A stretch of 15,073 bases of DNA from Larix sibirica (GCA_004151065.3 NWUY0304144621.1:1-15073), one strand, 5' to 3'. Positions 1 to 10,310 are shown, counted from the stretch's first letter. Notes: a model not told the origin generated them from the letters alone. Numbers and translations are program-made.

Positions 1-1424
1 ATATAATGTTTTTAATATGTTTTTTACAAATAATTTGTATATTTTTTCTTGAATTTATGTGAGTCGTCACTTTTCGATAACGAATATGAAATATGATCAT
101 TTTTAGAAGCCCATCTTTTACAAGCCCATCTTTTATGAAGCTATATTAATGGTTGTTTGCAACACTTTTTCAGAGATGAAGCTATATTTGGTGGTATTAT
201 TAAAGAGAAGTAGGTGCATTGGTATTATTTTGAAACAGTGAGGTTAGCATTCATAATCATCTACAAGCTTAATGCCCAAATTTTCATCTTGGTGAATGGC
301 TTTTATGCTAGCACGACTTGAAAAACATTGGTTCCATTGTTGTGTTGAACATTGGTTCTTGGGTTCTTACTCGAAGACAAATTACCGCAATTCATAAATG
401 CATAACTTTAACAAAATAGAGTGAATCATTGAATCATTCTCAACTAAACAAATTAGGTTTGTCATAAAATGGTATTTAAATGCCTTGGAAGATGGGATTT
501 ATTATGTTGCTTAGCATAAACCTACCATTCAAGTCTGGGGCACTTTTCTATCACCACCTGGAAAAATAAATAACCAAAAATAAATGTGCGCAACACAAAT
601 GTCATGCAATTCATTCATACACTAATCTTGTCCTTGATAAGTTGAGGGTTGCTAACTAAATTTTGAGCTAGAGCAATTTTTTCCATTAAGCACAATGGAT
701 TCTCATATTTCAAAAAAATTATGATCTCTTTTTACTTTTAGGGTGGATAAAATACATCATCGATTTAATAAAAGAAATTCCAAACAATTTATAAATGGTA
801 GTTTAAGGAATCAAACCATACACGAATCAGGCTATGCATAGTTTCTTTCTTTCTGAGGTGTTTCTAACTTCAGAAGGTATTGCGTTGCGTTAGCTATGCA
901 ACCATGTTTGTTGATGAGTTAAAAATAAATATATGTATAAATCAAGGCCTTCAAGAGAGTGAATGTCATGTTTCCAAAGATCCGACCCAAATTCCCAAAG
1001 CTTCATCCCTCTCTTTAGATCGTGTGATACTGCCTAATGTCCTTTCCCAATGGTGAGACCATCCCATTCCGGGAGCTCGATAGACTATGCCTCTCGAAAC
1101 ACGCACTTCTTATTGTTTACATTTAACATAGTCAATTCTTATGTTCACATACAACACAATTACACTTAACATCAAGAAAGATATGAGACAAGAACATGTG
1201 CCAAGAAATGGCTCAATGGAGCATGTCGAATATCCAATATACAAGAGAATATGAAAAGAGTACAAGTGCAACAAAATTGGGAGCACCCACAAGCTACTTC
1301 ATGGTAGAGTGTGCAAACCGAATTTCATATTACAAGAAACCCTAAGAATAAAACCTCTCTTCAAGACGTCTTCTTCCTGCTGGTAGTTTCCTCCTGTAGC
1401 ACCCGCAAGTCCACATCCTATGAC
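1..1424. other. Gene-free AT-rich intergenic stretch
   Basis: No reading frame of convincing length or recognisable protein motif is seen on either strand. The only long-ish frame (1110-1292, minus, 60 codons) shows no family motif and is probably chance. The stretch around 960-1110 is less AT-rich than its surroundings and may be an old LTR fragment, but I cannot tie it to an element. Confidence 0.6.
107..135. repeat. Two-copy 15 bp tandem repeat
   Basis: The segment AAGCCCATCTTTTA occurs at 107-120 and again at 122-135, a period of 15 bp. A related small duplication follows, in which GAAGCTATATT occurs near 137 and again near 178. This looks like replication slippage with no evident function. 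Confidence 0.75.
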
Positions 1425-1884
1425 ACTCATTTACTCTTTTCCTGACTTCACTCCAGTTTGATAGTGTTTAGCTCTGCACTATTTTTCTACCCGAGATGCG
1501 CGCTCTCACTGAGGTGTGACTTCCCTGATTGCGCCTTAGCTGCTGCTTACCCAACTGTTCACAAGTCTGGATTGGATGATGTTAGTTTAGCCTCAATGCT
1601 TCACTTGTTTATATACTTCTAAGTGTGCTTTCCAGATGATTCCTTGGAGCCGACTTCCAACAATTAGTCATTTTGCACATGCTTACCATCAAGGGGCTTC
1701 TACCAGTGCATCCACCTCTTGTCGATGCCTATGCACCTCTCCACATGAGTCGACATCCTTCTAGGATTCTCCCAATGGACCGTTCGTCTTGTCTACTAAA
1801 TGCATTTCCCATGGCATGCACACACGCTCTCTCTTGCTACACTCTTGTTGAAGCCCTTTGCTATGTCATCAGGTCCCTATGCCC

Positions 1885-2192
1885 ACCAAGGTGCTCGAAT
1901 TCTGTGCCACTCGGCGTGGGTGTTTCACCACACACCCTACTCCCAGATGTCGTCAAGCAAACCTTAGGGATTTTGTATCGCGCCACTTTACCATGTGCTC
2001 CCATCTTTGCTTATTTGGCTAAGTCTCTACTACTTCCTGTCATGGGTAATCAACTGAAGTGCGGGTGTCTTGCACCTACTCTCCTCCATGGGATTCCCAA
2101 ACTTACGATAAGTCGATCACTTTCCAAGCCCAATGAAGTCCAACCATGGGTGAGGTGATGGCCAAGGTACCCTCCGTGCTAAGGCCGTGACA
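1885..2192 (-). repeat. 3' LTR (inner part) of the gypsy-like element
   Basis: This direct repeat partners 4700-5042. The strongest match is 1988-2192 against 4838-5042, which share blocks such as CATGGGTAATCAACTGA and ATTCCCAAACT. On the minus strand the LTR opens with TGTCACGGCC directly after a purine tract, which fixes its inner edge at 2192. Similarity to the partner weakens below about 1985 and fades below about 1885, so the outer end is not determined; it may reach about 1425. The 161-codon plus-strand frame at 1673-2158 lies largely in this repeat and is not a gene. Confidence 0.8.
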
Positions 2193-2206
2193 TCCTCCCC
2201 CACTCC
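2193..2206 (-). other. Polypurine tract of the gypsy-like element
   Basis: On the minus strand this reads GGAGTGGGGGAGGA and directly abuts the TGTCAC that opens the 3' LTR. A purine run in this position primes plus-strand DNA synthesis in LTR retrotransposons. It gives the orientation of the element independently of the protein remnants. Confidence 0.85.
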
Positions 2207-2726
2207 AAGTTGTTTCCATCCTCAACAATGTCTCCAAGATTCCTGTTGCTCTTGGAAACTACCCGCTCATGTTGTTCCTATCACCTGCTGCCACAACTGA
2301 GTCTTCCGAAGAAGCCTCCTCAAAAATGTCTAGCCATTGCACCTTTCCAACCTACTATTGCCCCATCACTCAACCAGCTTGGTCAAATGGTCATTCATTG
2401 TTAATCCCCATGTGTCGAACCAGTTGGGTAGATAATCCAACTGTCGTGCTCAACTCCATGAGAACAAAATTCCTTATGCCCGAAAATGTGTTTCCCTTCT
2501 GCACTTTGGTTTGCCTCTTGCAATCCTACCAAAACTACACAAATTCATCACCTTTGCTCACTAATTTTGAACTACCTTCCATGGTTCAACTCATACCCAT
2601 AGCACCACTTCATGGTTCATGCACATGCCTTCCACATCTACTTGGCTAAATTTTCTAAGGTACCCTTTGCAAGGCACCTACAAACACATTACTTGCGCCA
2701 AAGGCAATGAATCTATTTTCTCACCA
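2207..2726. other. Internal region of the gypsy-like element without recognised content
   Basis: This lies between the polypurine tract and the coding-like stretch. Plus-strand open frames here (2210-2404 and 2269-2649) run antisense to the element and show no family motif. I see no integrase or chromodomain motif on the minus strand, where a gypsy element would usually carry the end of pol. Confidence 0.5.
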
Positions 2727-3479
2727 TCATCGTAGGTAGAGTGGCAAGTGGTGTCCAAGGCCACCACCTCCAAAACTCCCAACAATCTGCCCATCCAACT
2801 TGTTCCTGCTGCGTAAGTGCTCCAAGACTGCCTTCATTTTTGAAGGACTACAACCCAATTCTTCTAGTCGGGTTGGTGTCAACTTGAATTCATGAATCCC
2901 CAATGCCAACCTACATAACTCCAAGTACTTGGTTGCATGGTTCACAAAGTGACTCGCACCTCCCATTGCTACATTATAATAAGAGTCATGCCCCTCTATC
3001 GTCACCAAAGGTGTCTCATCCACCTCAACATGCTGCTATCTCCGCTTTGCTCGATTTTTGTCGACTTGCTTGTCCCCTCAAAATTTGGTTGAGTCATGCC
3101 AACATCCCCTCAAGGTGCTACGAGCTCTCCAAGATGACTCTCTCATCTTGTTGGTTGTCGCAATGCCGAAGGGTGCCCAAGGAGGTCTTTGCTTCATTGG
3201 TATTCCCTTCATCTGAATCACCGTGCTACAAGTGAGACTTCATTTCCAAGGGAGTGCCTTCGTCTCAACTAGATTGCAACCCACTTCCCTTAGTATATTG
3301 GGTGACAGTTGGGACTCAGGGATCCTGATGGATAATTTACAAAATTCCACAATGACTGCGATGTCACATGCTGGGAAGTCTTCACTTCTAGTTTCATCTC
3401 AAGACACCATCATAGTTGTTAGAGGCACCTTAGTCAACTCAACTTCCTTCACATATACCACCAAGTCGTCTACCCACTG
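2727..3479 (-). pseudogene. Unidentified coding-like remnant in place of pol
   Basis: A minus-strand frame (3023-2727, 98 codons) contains DETPLVTIEGHDSYYNVAMG and then a helical-looking segment with LELCRLALG and LEELGCSPSKMKAVLEHLRS. Upstream, about 3110-3024 in another frame reads MTQPNFEGTSKSTKIEQSG, and about 3479-3400 reads VDDLVVYVKEVELTKVP. Composition is protein-like throughout, but the frames are broken by shifts and stops. It follows the protease remnant where reverse transcriptase is normally found, yet none of the usual landmarks (YxDD, RNase H acidic residues, HHCC integrase finger) is visible. I do not recognise it. It may be an element-specific ORF, a captured host fragment, or badly decayed pol. 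Confidence 0.45.
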
Positions 3480-4535
3480 TTAGCATCGTCGGGCAAATGC
3501 CTCTTCGCACTGCCTTGCCTCAAGACTTTGGTTATCTTCTTGTCGAAGCGAACCCAACTCTTGGGCTGTGTCATCTTCACTACTGTCACTTGGTTCACAA
3601 GTTGTCCCATCGAGAGTGCTCTCCTCCACGACCTTTGTTGCCAATATTGGTGCAAGCTTTGCCTTATCTCCAAAATGTTGTGTATGGTCACTAAGAAGGT
3701 GCAACCATTCGGTCTTCTTTGCAACCAAATTTGCCCAAATCTCTAACATTGCCAACCCATGTGCTAAGAGATCAACACTCTCTGCTGCACCAAAGGTCTC
3801 TTTGCCCGAATCCTCTACTTGTGGCTGCCTTACAATGCTACAAGGCCTGTTTGTGGGCACCTCGAATGTCTCAACCAACTGCATGAATGAAATCCTAGCC
3901 ATGAACCCCAACTTCCTTCTCGTCGTCATCAGAAAACTCCAAGTATCGATTTCACCCAAGAACATTAAGTTGCTCTTGTAAGACACTAGTATGGCCTTGG
4001 CCAACTTCAAGAAGACTTTCCCCAATACAATCAAATGGTCATCCAATGAAACCACCACTAAGTCCAATCTGTCATACTAGTCTCCAACCTTCATCGACGC
4101 TGCATGAACCACACCTACAACTAACTCCATTATTGAGTTCACCACTTTGAACATGGACATGCTATCCTCATCCTTACTTTGAAGTGCCATCGCAATTCTC
4201 TTGCTAATGAAACTCTCGGTGGCGTCAATGTTCACTAACGCGACAACCTTCAACCCACTAATTGTCATATTCACAAAACAAATACCTTATTGGTCTCCAT
4301 CTTGTGATCTATCTTGACCTTCTATCAACTTGACTTGACTTGATGCCAATGCTTCAACCACTTTCAACACTTCTCTCGAGAGTCGTTGTGCTTGGGCTTC
4401 ACCCATGACTGCTAGCTTTGTCTTGGTTGGTCACCCTTGGACTTCTTCAAAGTGGGCTTCCAAATCTGTCTTCATCGAACAAGTCATTACAAAGTGGTTT
4501 CCATCACAAAGAAAACAATCCATTGGGTGACTCCC
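3480..4535 (-). pseudogene. Gag-protease remnant of the gypsy-like element
   Basis: One minus-strand frame can be followed from about 4535 to a TAA at 3480. It holds a retroviral-type zinc knuckle CFLCDGNHFVMTC (4517-4479, C-x2-C-x3-H-x4-C), the spacing seen in plant gypsy Gag proteins of the CFxCDGPH type. This is followed by a linker and a retropepsin: the strand before the active site is VNMTISGLKVVALV, the active-site loop is NIDATESFIS (about 4235-4206) and a downstream motif is LDLVVVSLDDHLIVLG (4067-4020). The family usually has D-S/T-G-A-T at the active site; here the aspartate is Asn and the glycine is Asp, so it would be catalytically dead. In-frame stops occur at about 4444, after Gln-4 before GICFVN, and at 4077-4079. 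After the protease (about 3940-3480) the frame stays open but no longer resembles pol. Gag upstream of the knuckle is missing. Confidence 0.85.
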
Positions 4536-4699
4536 TTAGAAGCACCCTCTCACCAATGTCTTCGTAAAGAGTTCACATAATTACCTATTCTTCAGAAGCA
4601 ATGAATATGTCAAGTCATTGGTATGGGTGCACTCTTGCCGAATGCTTAGTGCTTTGAGTGCACATGTTATAGGAACCTCTTCTCGTTCCGCACTCCTGT

Positions 4700-5042
4700 T
4701 CTGCACTGTCTTCTCTCGAACTGTCATCCTATGTTGGGTGCACTTTGTTTGGAACACTACAACACGTTCCGGGCATACTGTTACTCAGTACTTATCTCGA
4801 CGAGTTGCCTCCTGGTGCACTTCTGAATATAGTCACTTTGCCACATGCTTCCATCTTCGCTTATTTGACTAAGTCCCTACTGTCGCCTGTCATGGGTAAT
4901 CAACTGAGGTGCAGGTGTCATGCAATTGTTCTCCTCCACAAGATTCCCAAACTAACGATAAGCCGATCACTTGCCAAGCTTGCTGAATTCCATCCATGGG
5001 TGGGGTGATGGGCAAGACGCCCTCCTCACCAAGGCTGTGACA
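4700..5042 (-). repeat. 5' LTR (partial) of the gypsy-like element
   Basis: This repeat pairs with 1885-2192. It opens on the minus strand with TGTCACAGCC at 5042, the usual TG start. The match is good from 5042 down to about 4838 and weak to about 4700. The gag zinc knuckle lies only about 180 bp further in, so the LTR 3' end, primer binding site and N-terminal gag have been lost or blurred by deletion. ATGAC at 5043-5047 is the presumptive flanking target sequence. Confidence 0.75.
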
Positions 5043-7364
5043 ATGACCCTCTTAGGTAGGGCTAGAGGGCATGCATTACCCTTAGAGGTTATAGAATTTT
5101 GATATAAGATGTCATCTTCACACTTAAGTTTGATACCTTTGCATAACTGGAAGATGCCCCTATCCCCAACAAAGTGAAGAACACACTATTGAATATTAAA
5201 TCTTCATGTCATCTCCAATTCTACTGCTTCCATCTTTTGTAGGGTATCTCAACTAGCTTCATTACCTACAAATGCGTATGACCCAATGACTCATTTTTAG
5301 ATAGTCCTACTTTCTAATTGAGACAATTTGCACTTGAAAGGACATATAAAGAGAAATAGGTCTTGGACCTCTTTTATAAATCAATCAATAGGAACCAAGT
5401 ATATGTTTCCCTCAATATAGATGGTGGGATCAGTACTCTCTTTGCTTGGATACATTTCCCAATGAATGTAGTTGTTGTTGACCACACGGAAATATTTATA
5501 TTGGCTAATCATATAAATAAAATAAACATCCAAATCCCATATGTCCAACCCATCAAAACAAATTTCCACACATAGGAATGAGTTGGATGAGTCCTTCACC
5601 CAAGTGGTTGAAGGAAATTGTCACCTACATGATCTCACATGGAGCATAGTCATCATTGTGTCCTAGGAGCATGACATGTTCTAGTACAACACTTTGATTA
5701 ATAATGGACATAAAAATAAAATTTTCAAAAAATGAACATATCCAGAGAGGAGAAAACATAGAAAGAAACCTTGTCATGGTGGGTGAAGTGTCTGTTTAAG
5801 ATCGTAATTGCAGTGAAAGTCATGATAACATGATGGAACCATCCACACAGTTAGAGAGCAAGTAGTGATCAACCCAAACATGGTTTCCTCTAACTGTTGG
5901 CATTGTGATCTAGATTGAGTGTAACAAAAAGAGGTTGGCAGTGGAATTCCTAGTTCCACAAGAAAAATGACCCACTTGCCAATTAGTAACCTTGCATATC
6001 CCATCGTCTAAACCATCATGTAGAGAATGCCCATCATTTGCAAGAACATAGACCTAGAGCTTCATGGAGCATGGTAGGAGGGCATGTTATGGTTTAAAAT
6101 TTGAATTTTGTACTAGCTCTGACATGAAAAGGACAATTGTTTATTCAATTTTTCAGGGAAAAGAATTGTCCATGGAGAAAGGTCCTCTAACTATGTCCTT
6201 TGTCTAGATCGACAAAAACAAATTGGGTGTCATGCGTGGTCCCAACTTCCACAATGGTAGGGTGCACGAGTGTGCAATTGACTTAAGCACGGTGTCTAAG
6301 TACATAGTAAACTCACCACATCTAGTAACACATGGAACACTCAAAGCAATTGATCAAATCGTGACTTAATAGTTGGGACAAAGCATCACCATGCAAATGA
6401 GCCAAGTTTAAATTCTAGTGGGTGTAAAACTTTTATATATCCACAGGAAGATGTTTGCCTTAAATTGGTTTTCGTTCGTCATTAAAAAAAACTAAAACAT
6501 CTAACACAACAAATGATTTTTTTTTTTTTAAAAGCTAGTAAAATTGATCGTAACTCAATTGCCAATTAGATGTGAGGGAAACCATCCCTGGCTGCTATAC
6601 TCATCAGCATTATTCAAGGAAAACCACATCACATGAAATGACCCATTGGTGGTATGTAAGGGCACAAACTTCCACTCTGGCCAAATGTCATTGGGTCTTG
6701 GGTTGTTAACGTTTTTCCTTACGTCTGAGGAGGTCGAGCTCTTATCCAATCATAAGCATTGTTAGGTCTTACTCTATCACCAAAATAGTGGTTTCAGTAC
6801 CTTAAAATATCCCTAAGATACTCAATATCCCATGTTCTCCATCATTGTTGAGGTTAGGTCAAGGTAATGTGGTATCAAGTATCCACAAGGATTTAGCTCC
6901 AACAAACAAAATGATCTATGTGGACACTACTTTATCTTTATTTTTCCCAAAAAAAAAACCTTGTGGGAAAGGAGTTGTCTAACTATTAGATGATTTTGAC
7001 TTCCCAGTGAATTTTTGACAGAATGTAACATTTCGAAAATGGATAGATCATAACTTTTCATTGCTCAAAATCTAATTTTGATTGAAAAAATGGATTCAAG
7101 GCACCCATAAACCTCAAAGACACCCATATTATACAATTTTAACTACTCATATCTGGAATTCAAACATTTTAAACAAGATTTTGAAAAAAAAAACTGCTGA
7201 AAAATGAGAACGAATTTCCATATTTTGCAAATAAAATCTAGTTTAGACCTATCGATATTTATTACAAGCCAATCTAATAAAGACATTGATTAAAACACAC
7301 AATAAAAATAAAAGCGAGTAACTTGTGATCAATCACAAGAACACAAGGTCCCATATAAACTTAA
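5043..7364. other. Gene-free intergenic stretch with a decayed LTR end
   Basis: No intact gene or protein-domain motif is seen. The 60-76 codon frames at 5363-5575, 5381-5599, 5774-6004 and 6555-6749 show no family signature. The only interpretable signal is a primer-binding-site and LTR-end remnant near 6115-6145. Homopolymer runs occur at about 6518-6530 (T) and 6950-6958 (A). Confidence 0.55.
6115..6130 (-). other. Remnant initiator-tRNA-Met primer binding site of an LTR element
   Basis: On the minus strand this reads TTTTCATGTCAGAGCT. Many plant LTR elements carry TGGTATCAGAGC, often preceded by TTTTCA, complementary to the 3' end of initiator tRNA-Met; here three bases (GTA) are missing. 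Immediately upstream in the same orientation an AATAAA (plus 6140-6145, reverse) and a short inverted repeat GGACAATT/AATTGTCC (6131-6138 and 6164-6171) fit the end of an LTR. The LTR would extend to higher coordinates, but its far end and its partner were not found. Confidence 0.5.
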
Positions 7365-7411
7365 AAAAGCGAAGTGAAATTAATTAATTATTATGAGCAC
7401 GCCCAACACAC

Positions 7412-7453
7412 AAACCCTAAGCCCTAGACTGGGCCATTCTCTTCTATATATAG
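7412..7453 (+). promoter_or_regulatory. Putative RNA polymerase II promoter of copy A: telo-box, TGGGCC, TATA
   Basis: AAACCCTAA (7412-7420) is a perfect telo-box and TGGGCC (7430-7435) matches the site II element bound by TCP factors. In plants these two often occur together in promoters of translation-related and snoRNA host genes. CTATATATAG (7444-7453) is a good TATA box, placing a start site near 7475-7485. In copy B the TATA (9790-9797) is kept, the telo-box is reduced to AACCCTAG and site II is lost. The motifs are seen; promoter activity is inferred. Confidence 0.5.
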
Positions 7454-8010
7454 AAAAGCAATAGGCATAACAGAGCATGGAACTGGCGGTGTAGCTATGG
7501 ATACTATTGTGTTTTCAGGGTTTTGCTCTTGACTGTTAGCACTGGGTACTTGGTCGATCGAATGTGTTGGGTTTCTTGTCAATAATACGTGACGGGGACG
7601 GGATGCTTCTTGCTAGAGCTCCTCTCCTCACAGCATGGAGCGACTAGATTAAATGTCGTAGATTCCATTGTGAACGTCACATAGCAAAATCCTGCCTGTT
7701 GATGGCGCTTATTATTCCACCAACTACTCTCTCACTGTTCTTCCTCTGTGAAGGCAGGCGAGTAGAGTGGTGGGAGAGTAAGAAGCCTCCTGGCAGAGGA
7801 ATGTTATATTCTATGGCCCTGGGTATTTATTGCGGCATCGCTGCTATGACCCCTTGGGACAGGCCATAACATTCACATTCGCATTCACATTCCATTGCAA
7901 ATATACGCATCTGTTGAATCCCATATTGTCTTAATTTAAGTTGTATTTTTTGATTTCTCTTTTGAGTCATGTACGTTTTTCTGTCTAACCTCCATCACTA
8001 TCTTGTGCAG

Positions 8011-8098
8011 GCGTTTTCTAGGGTTTTGATGCAGCGTTTATTTGCTGCATTATTTGATCATTGAGTGGTGGAGTAGATTAGCCATAGGCAGTGGATTT
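8011..8098 (+). other. Candidate noncoding internal exon, copy A
   Basis: The block is preceded by a branch-point-like CTAAC (7985-7989) and a TGCAG acceptor (ending 8010), and is followed by a strong donor GTAAGT (8099-8104). It is 88 bases long and contains several stops in each frame, so it would be untranslated or part of a noncoding RNA. The homologous block in copy B is 11954-12041, with the acceptor kept and the donor changed to GCAAGT, a tolerated GC donor. Conserved splice signals on both sides support an exon, but no transcript evidence is available. Confidence 0.45.
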
Positions 8099-8553
8099 GT
8101 AAGTTTCATCCAAAATCCTAGATGGTTTTCTGATTTTGCATGGTTGTTTAAGGTGTGTTTACTGGAATTTTGAGTTTTTCTCAAATTTGATCAAATACAT
8201 GTTATTTTAATATATAGTTCTGCCATATTGTTTATCTAGAAGCTCAACTTGAATTGGGTTCTTTCTTTTGTCCAATATTTTAAATAATTTAGTTAAACTG
8301 TAGCTGAAGACTAATTGTTTCAGACTGTTTACACATCTTACATCAGATTTACAATATTTGAATTCTTTGAATACATTGGTATTTGGATGCGAATTTAAAT
8401 GCTGCATTTTGTCCCCTAATTCCTATATTTGTTGGGAATTCTCTTGCTTCATTTTCCAAAATACGTATGCTTTCCAACTATTGTGGGAACTATTGTGGGT
8501 TGCTTTGACCATTGACATGCAGCGAATTGTTAATTAATATCCTGCTAGAGGGC

Positions 8554-8621
8554 AGCTAAATCGTAGTCATGATAGTGGTTGACAACCCCGATGAGCTAAA
8601 TGGTAGTTATCAACCCCGATG
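8554..8621. repeat. Imperfect tandem repeat, about 40 bp period
   Basis: The first unit, 8554-8593, runs from AGCTAAATCG to CAACCCCGATG. The second, 8594-8621, starts AGCTAAATGG and ends in the same CAACCCCGATG, lacking about 12 internal bases. It lies in a part of copy A where alignment with copy B is lost, so it may be a copy-specific expansion. Confidence 0.75.
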
Positions 8622-8710
8622 GACTTAAACCAGATTTGGACCTGTGGCATCCCTGTTGGTGATGTGCTTCCTCAGGTTGATGGTTCAAAAAATTGAGCTA
8701 ACCTTCGAAA

Positions 8711-9404
8711 CTGGTTTGATTGTTTATTTCATATAGTATGAAAAACATTAATCATGTTGTAAAATTACAGTTTACAAAAATCGATAGATGGATCTTGATC
8801 AGCTCCTGCAAATATTGACAATATGCTTTATTGTGCTGAGGAAATATTGTAATTGAAAGAATAAATGTCTGGAAAATTCCCAACCGAAGACGCTATTATT
8901 CAAAATTTATAGACATTCTATACAACAAGGATGCAGCAATAGGATCTGCAACCAACATAGCAAGGTAACTGGATGGAGGTAATTGGAAGTGATAGGGATG
9001 AATGGGATAACCTCTTTATTCAAAATTTAGTAGATAATGGACAGTACTCAGAGCAACCTTTACTAGGTGAAAGTAGCATTTATAAGCTGAAGTGTGAGAT
9101 AAACGTAATGCAATACAAATAAATACAACATTATCTGCTAACTCTAGAGACAGGAGATTTAATCAGTTAATGAAAACCTGTTTATAGGTCAATCAAAATA
9201 TACTTAAGCTTGGTTACAATAATGAAGTATTTATGGAAACTGCAGTTGAGTGTGAGAAGATGGAGTGTTCTCTGGTGGTTGTAAACCTCTTACATGTGCG
9301 AGGGATGATTAGTTGGTGTCTATCATAAAAGAAATTTAGCACATGTCTGCTATACCAAATGATATAATTATCTTTGTTTCCTTTCAAAGAAAGATATATC
9401 GGGA
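8711..9404. other. Spacer between the duplicated units, nothing recognised
   Basis: AT-rich sequence without a convincing frame, promoter or repeat. AATAAA-type hexamers occur (for example near 8861 and 9119) but are expected by chance in such sequence. Confidence 0.5.
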
Positions 9405-9409
9405 AAACC

Positions 9410-9600
9410 TCTATGCACTCTGCATTTCGGAGACGGTACCTGTGTAACTGAGTCTGTGCTGATTATGTCCACTAACCTTGTGAGGATATTGAGTGAGACA
9501 CAAAACAAAGATTGTCAACCCAAGGGATTGAATCCAAGACTGCCTGATGAAATTCAAACTCACAAAGCATCTCACCACTCGAGCCGGAGTCTACTTGGCT
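9410..9600 (-). mobile_element. tRNA-derived SINE-like sequence
   Basis: The minus strand shows a polymerase III A-box-like GGCTCGAGTGG (9585-9575) and, 39 bases on, a B-box-like GGATTCAATCC (9535-9525). The spacing is typical of tRNA genes and of SINE heads derived from them. Flanking sequence does not fold into a tRNA with a proper acceptor stem, and about 100 bases of non-tRNA body follow, which favours a SINE over a tRNA gene. I see neither a clear 3' tail nor a target-site duplication, so both ends are approximate and the family is not assigned. Confidence 0.5.
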
Positions 9601-9748
9601 AGATACTTCCATCTTTTTTAAACTCCATAGAAAACTAGAATAACAAGGATAAATGTTTAATTTTTTTAACTATTTAAGCAAATTGAAATTGATTAATTAT
9701 TATGAGCATGCTCTAACATTTAAGCATGCTCAACATTTAAAAATCCTG

Positions 9749-9797
9749 AACCCTAGCAACAAAATGGCTAGGTCGGCCTATCCAATTCTCTATATAG
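9749..9797 (+). promoter_or_regulatory. Decayed counterpart of the putative promoter in copy B
   Basis: A TATA box CTATATAG is at 9790-9797, with a partial telo-box AACCCTAG at 9749-9756. The TGGGCC present in copy A is not conserved. If the copy A promoter is real, copy B has probably lost part of its control. Confidence 0.35.
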
Positions 9798-10310
9798 AAA
9801 AGAATTAGGCAGAACAAAGCACAGAAATGGCGGTGCTAGTTAAAGGATACTCTGTTTCAGGTTTTTGCTATGCACTGTCACCACGGTTGAATGTATTGGG
9901 TTTCTGGTGAATAATATGTGACGGGGTCGGGATGCTTCTGACTAGAGCTACTCTTCTCATGGCATGGAGTGACTAGATTAAATGTTGTGCATTCCATTGT
10001 GAACGTCACATAACAAGTCAGCCCGTTAATAGTGCTTATTATTCCACCAACTATTCTATCGCTGTTCTTCCTCTGTGAAGGTGGGCGAGTAGGGTAGTGG
10101 GAGAACAAGAAGAAACCTCTTGGCAGAGGAATGTAATATTCTGTGGCCCTGGGTATTTGTGGCATTACCTGCTATGACTTCTCGGGGCATGCCATCACAT
10201 TCACATTCACATTACGTTGCAGATTCCCTGTCTCTTCGATCACAGAATGCTGTGTATTATTTGAGTTCTTTTGTGTATTCCAGTATGTTTTTCAGGGTAT
10301 CCTTTTTTGT

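Larger units (their letters stand above)
1425..5042 (-). mobile_element. Decayed, internally reduced Ty3/gypsy-like LTR retrotransposon
   Basis: Read on the minus strand, the element runs from an LTR beginning TGTCACAGCC at 5042, through gag zinc-knuckle and protease remnants and an unidentified coding-like stretch, to a polypurine tract at 2206-2193 and a second LTR beginning TGTCACGGCC at 2192. The last roughly 200 bp of the two LTRs align at about 80% by eye, so the element is old. The PBS and most of gag are missing. No reverse transcriptase, RNase H or integrase motif was found. Only about 2.5 kb lies between the LTRs, against roughly 4-6 kb in full gypsy elements. The left outer end is uncertain: 1425 follows an ATGAC at 1420-1424 that matches the ATGAC at 5043-5047 and could be a target-site duplication, but the base pair expected at the LTR tip (TG on the plus strand) is absent there. 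Confidence 0.8.
7365..8710 (+). repeat. Copy A of a duplicated noncoding unit (uninterrupted)
   Basis: This aligns colinearly with copy B at about 9675-13000. Identity is roughly 80-85% by eye over the core (7560-7870 against 9890-10200) and lower in the flanks. Shared landmarks in order are GATTAATTATTATGAGCA-like upstream sequence, the TATA box, GTGACGGGG, CATGGAG, CATTGTGAACGTCACATA, TTATTATTCCACCAACTA, TGTTCTTCCTCTGTGAAGG, GGCCCTGGGTATTT, and the splice-like blocks. No reading frame is shared: the best antisense frame of copy B is shifted in copy A and substitutions show no third-position bias. It probably derives from a transcribed noncoding or 5' leader region, or an unclassified repeat family. 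Confidence 0.8.

Noticed and set aside
1420-1424. ATGAC as a confirmed target-site duplication of the gypsy element (with 5043-5047)
   Set aside because: Five bases recur by chance easily, and the LTR tip expected next to it is not TG; kept only as a possibility.
1673-2158. 161-codon plus-strand frame, the longest plus-strand frame in the window
   Set aside because: It overlaps the gypsy LTR, is antisense to the element and shows no protein motif.
6871-6880. TGGTATCA on the plus strand as a primer binding site
   Set aside because: Only eight bases match the tRNA-Met complement and no LTR end is visible before it.
7870-7900. CATTCA-type microsatellite as a regulatory repeat
   Set aside because: Only a few imperfect units are present and they are shared with copy B; ordinary low-complexity sequence.
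9525-9585. tRNA gene on the minus strand
   Set aside because: A- and B-boxes are present, but no acceptor stem or anticodon arm can be folded convincingly; a SINE head fits better.
9878-10165. 95-codon minus-strand frame in copy B
   Set aside because: The homologous stretch in copy A is frameshifted after about 50 codons and substitutions between copies change many first and second positions, so the frame is not under protein constraint.
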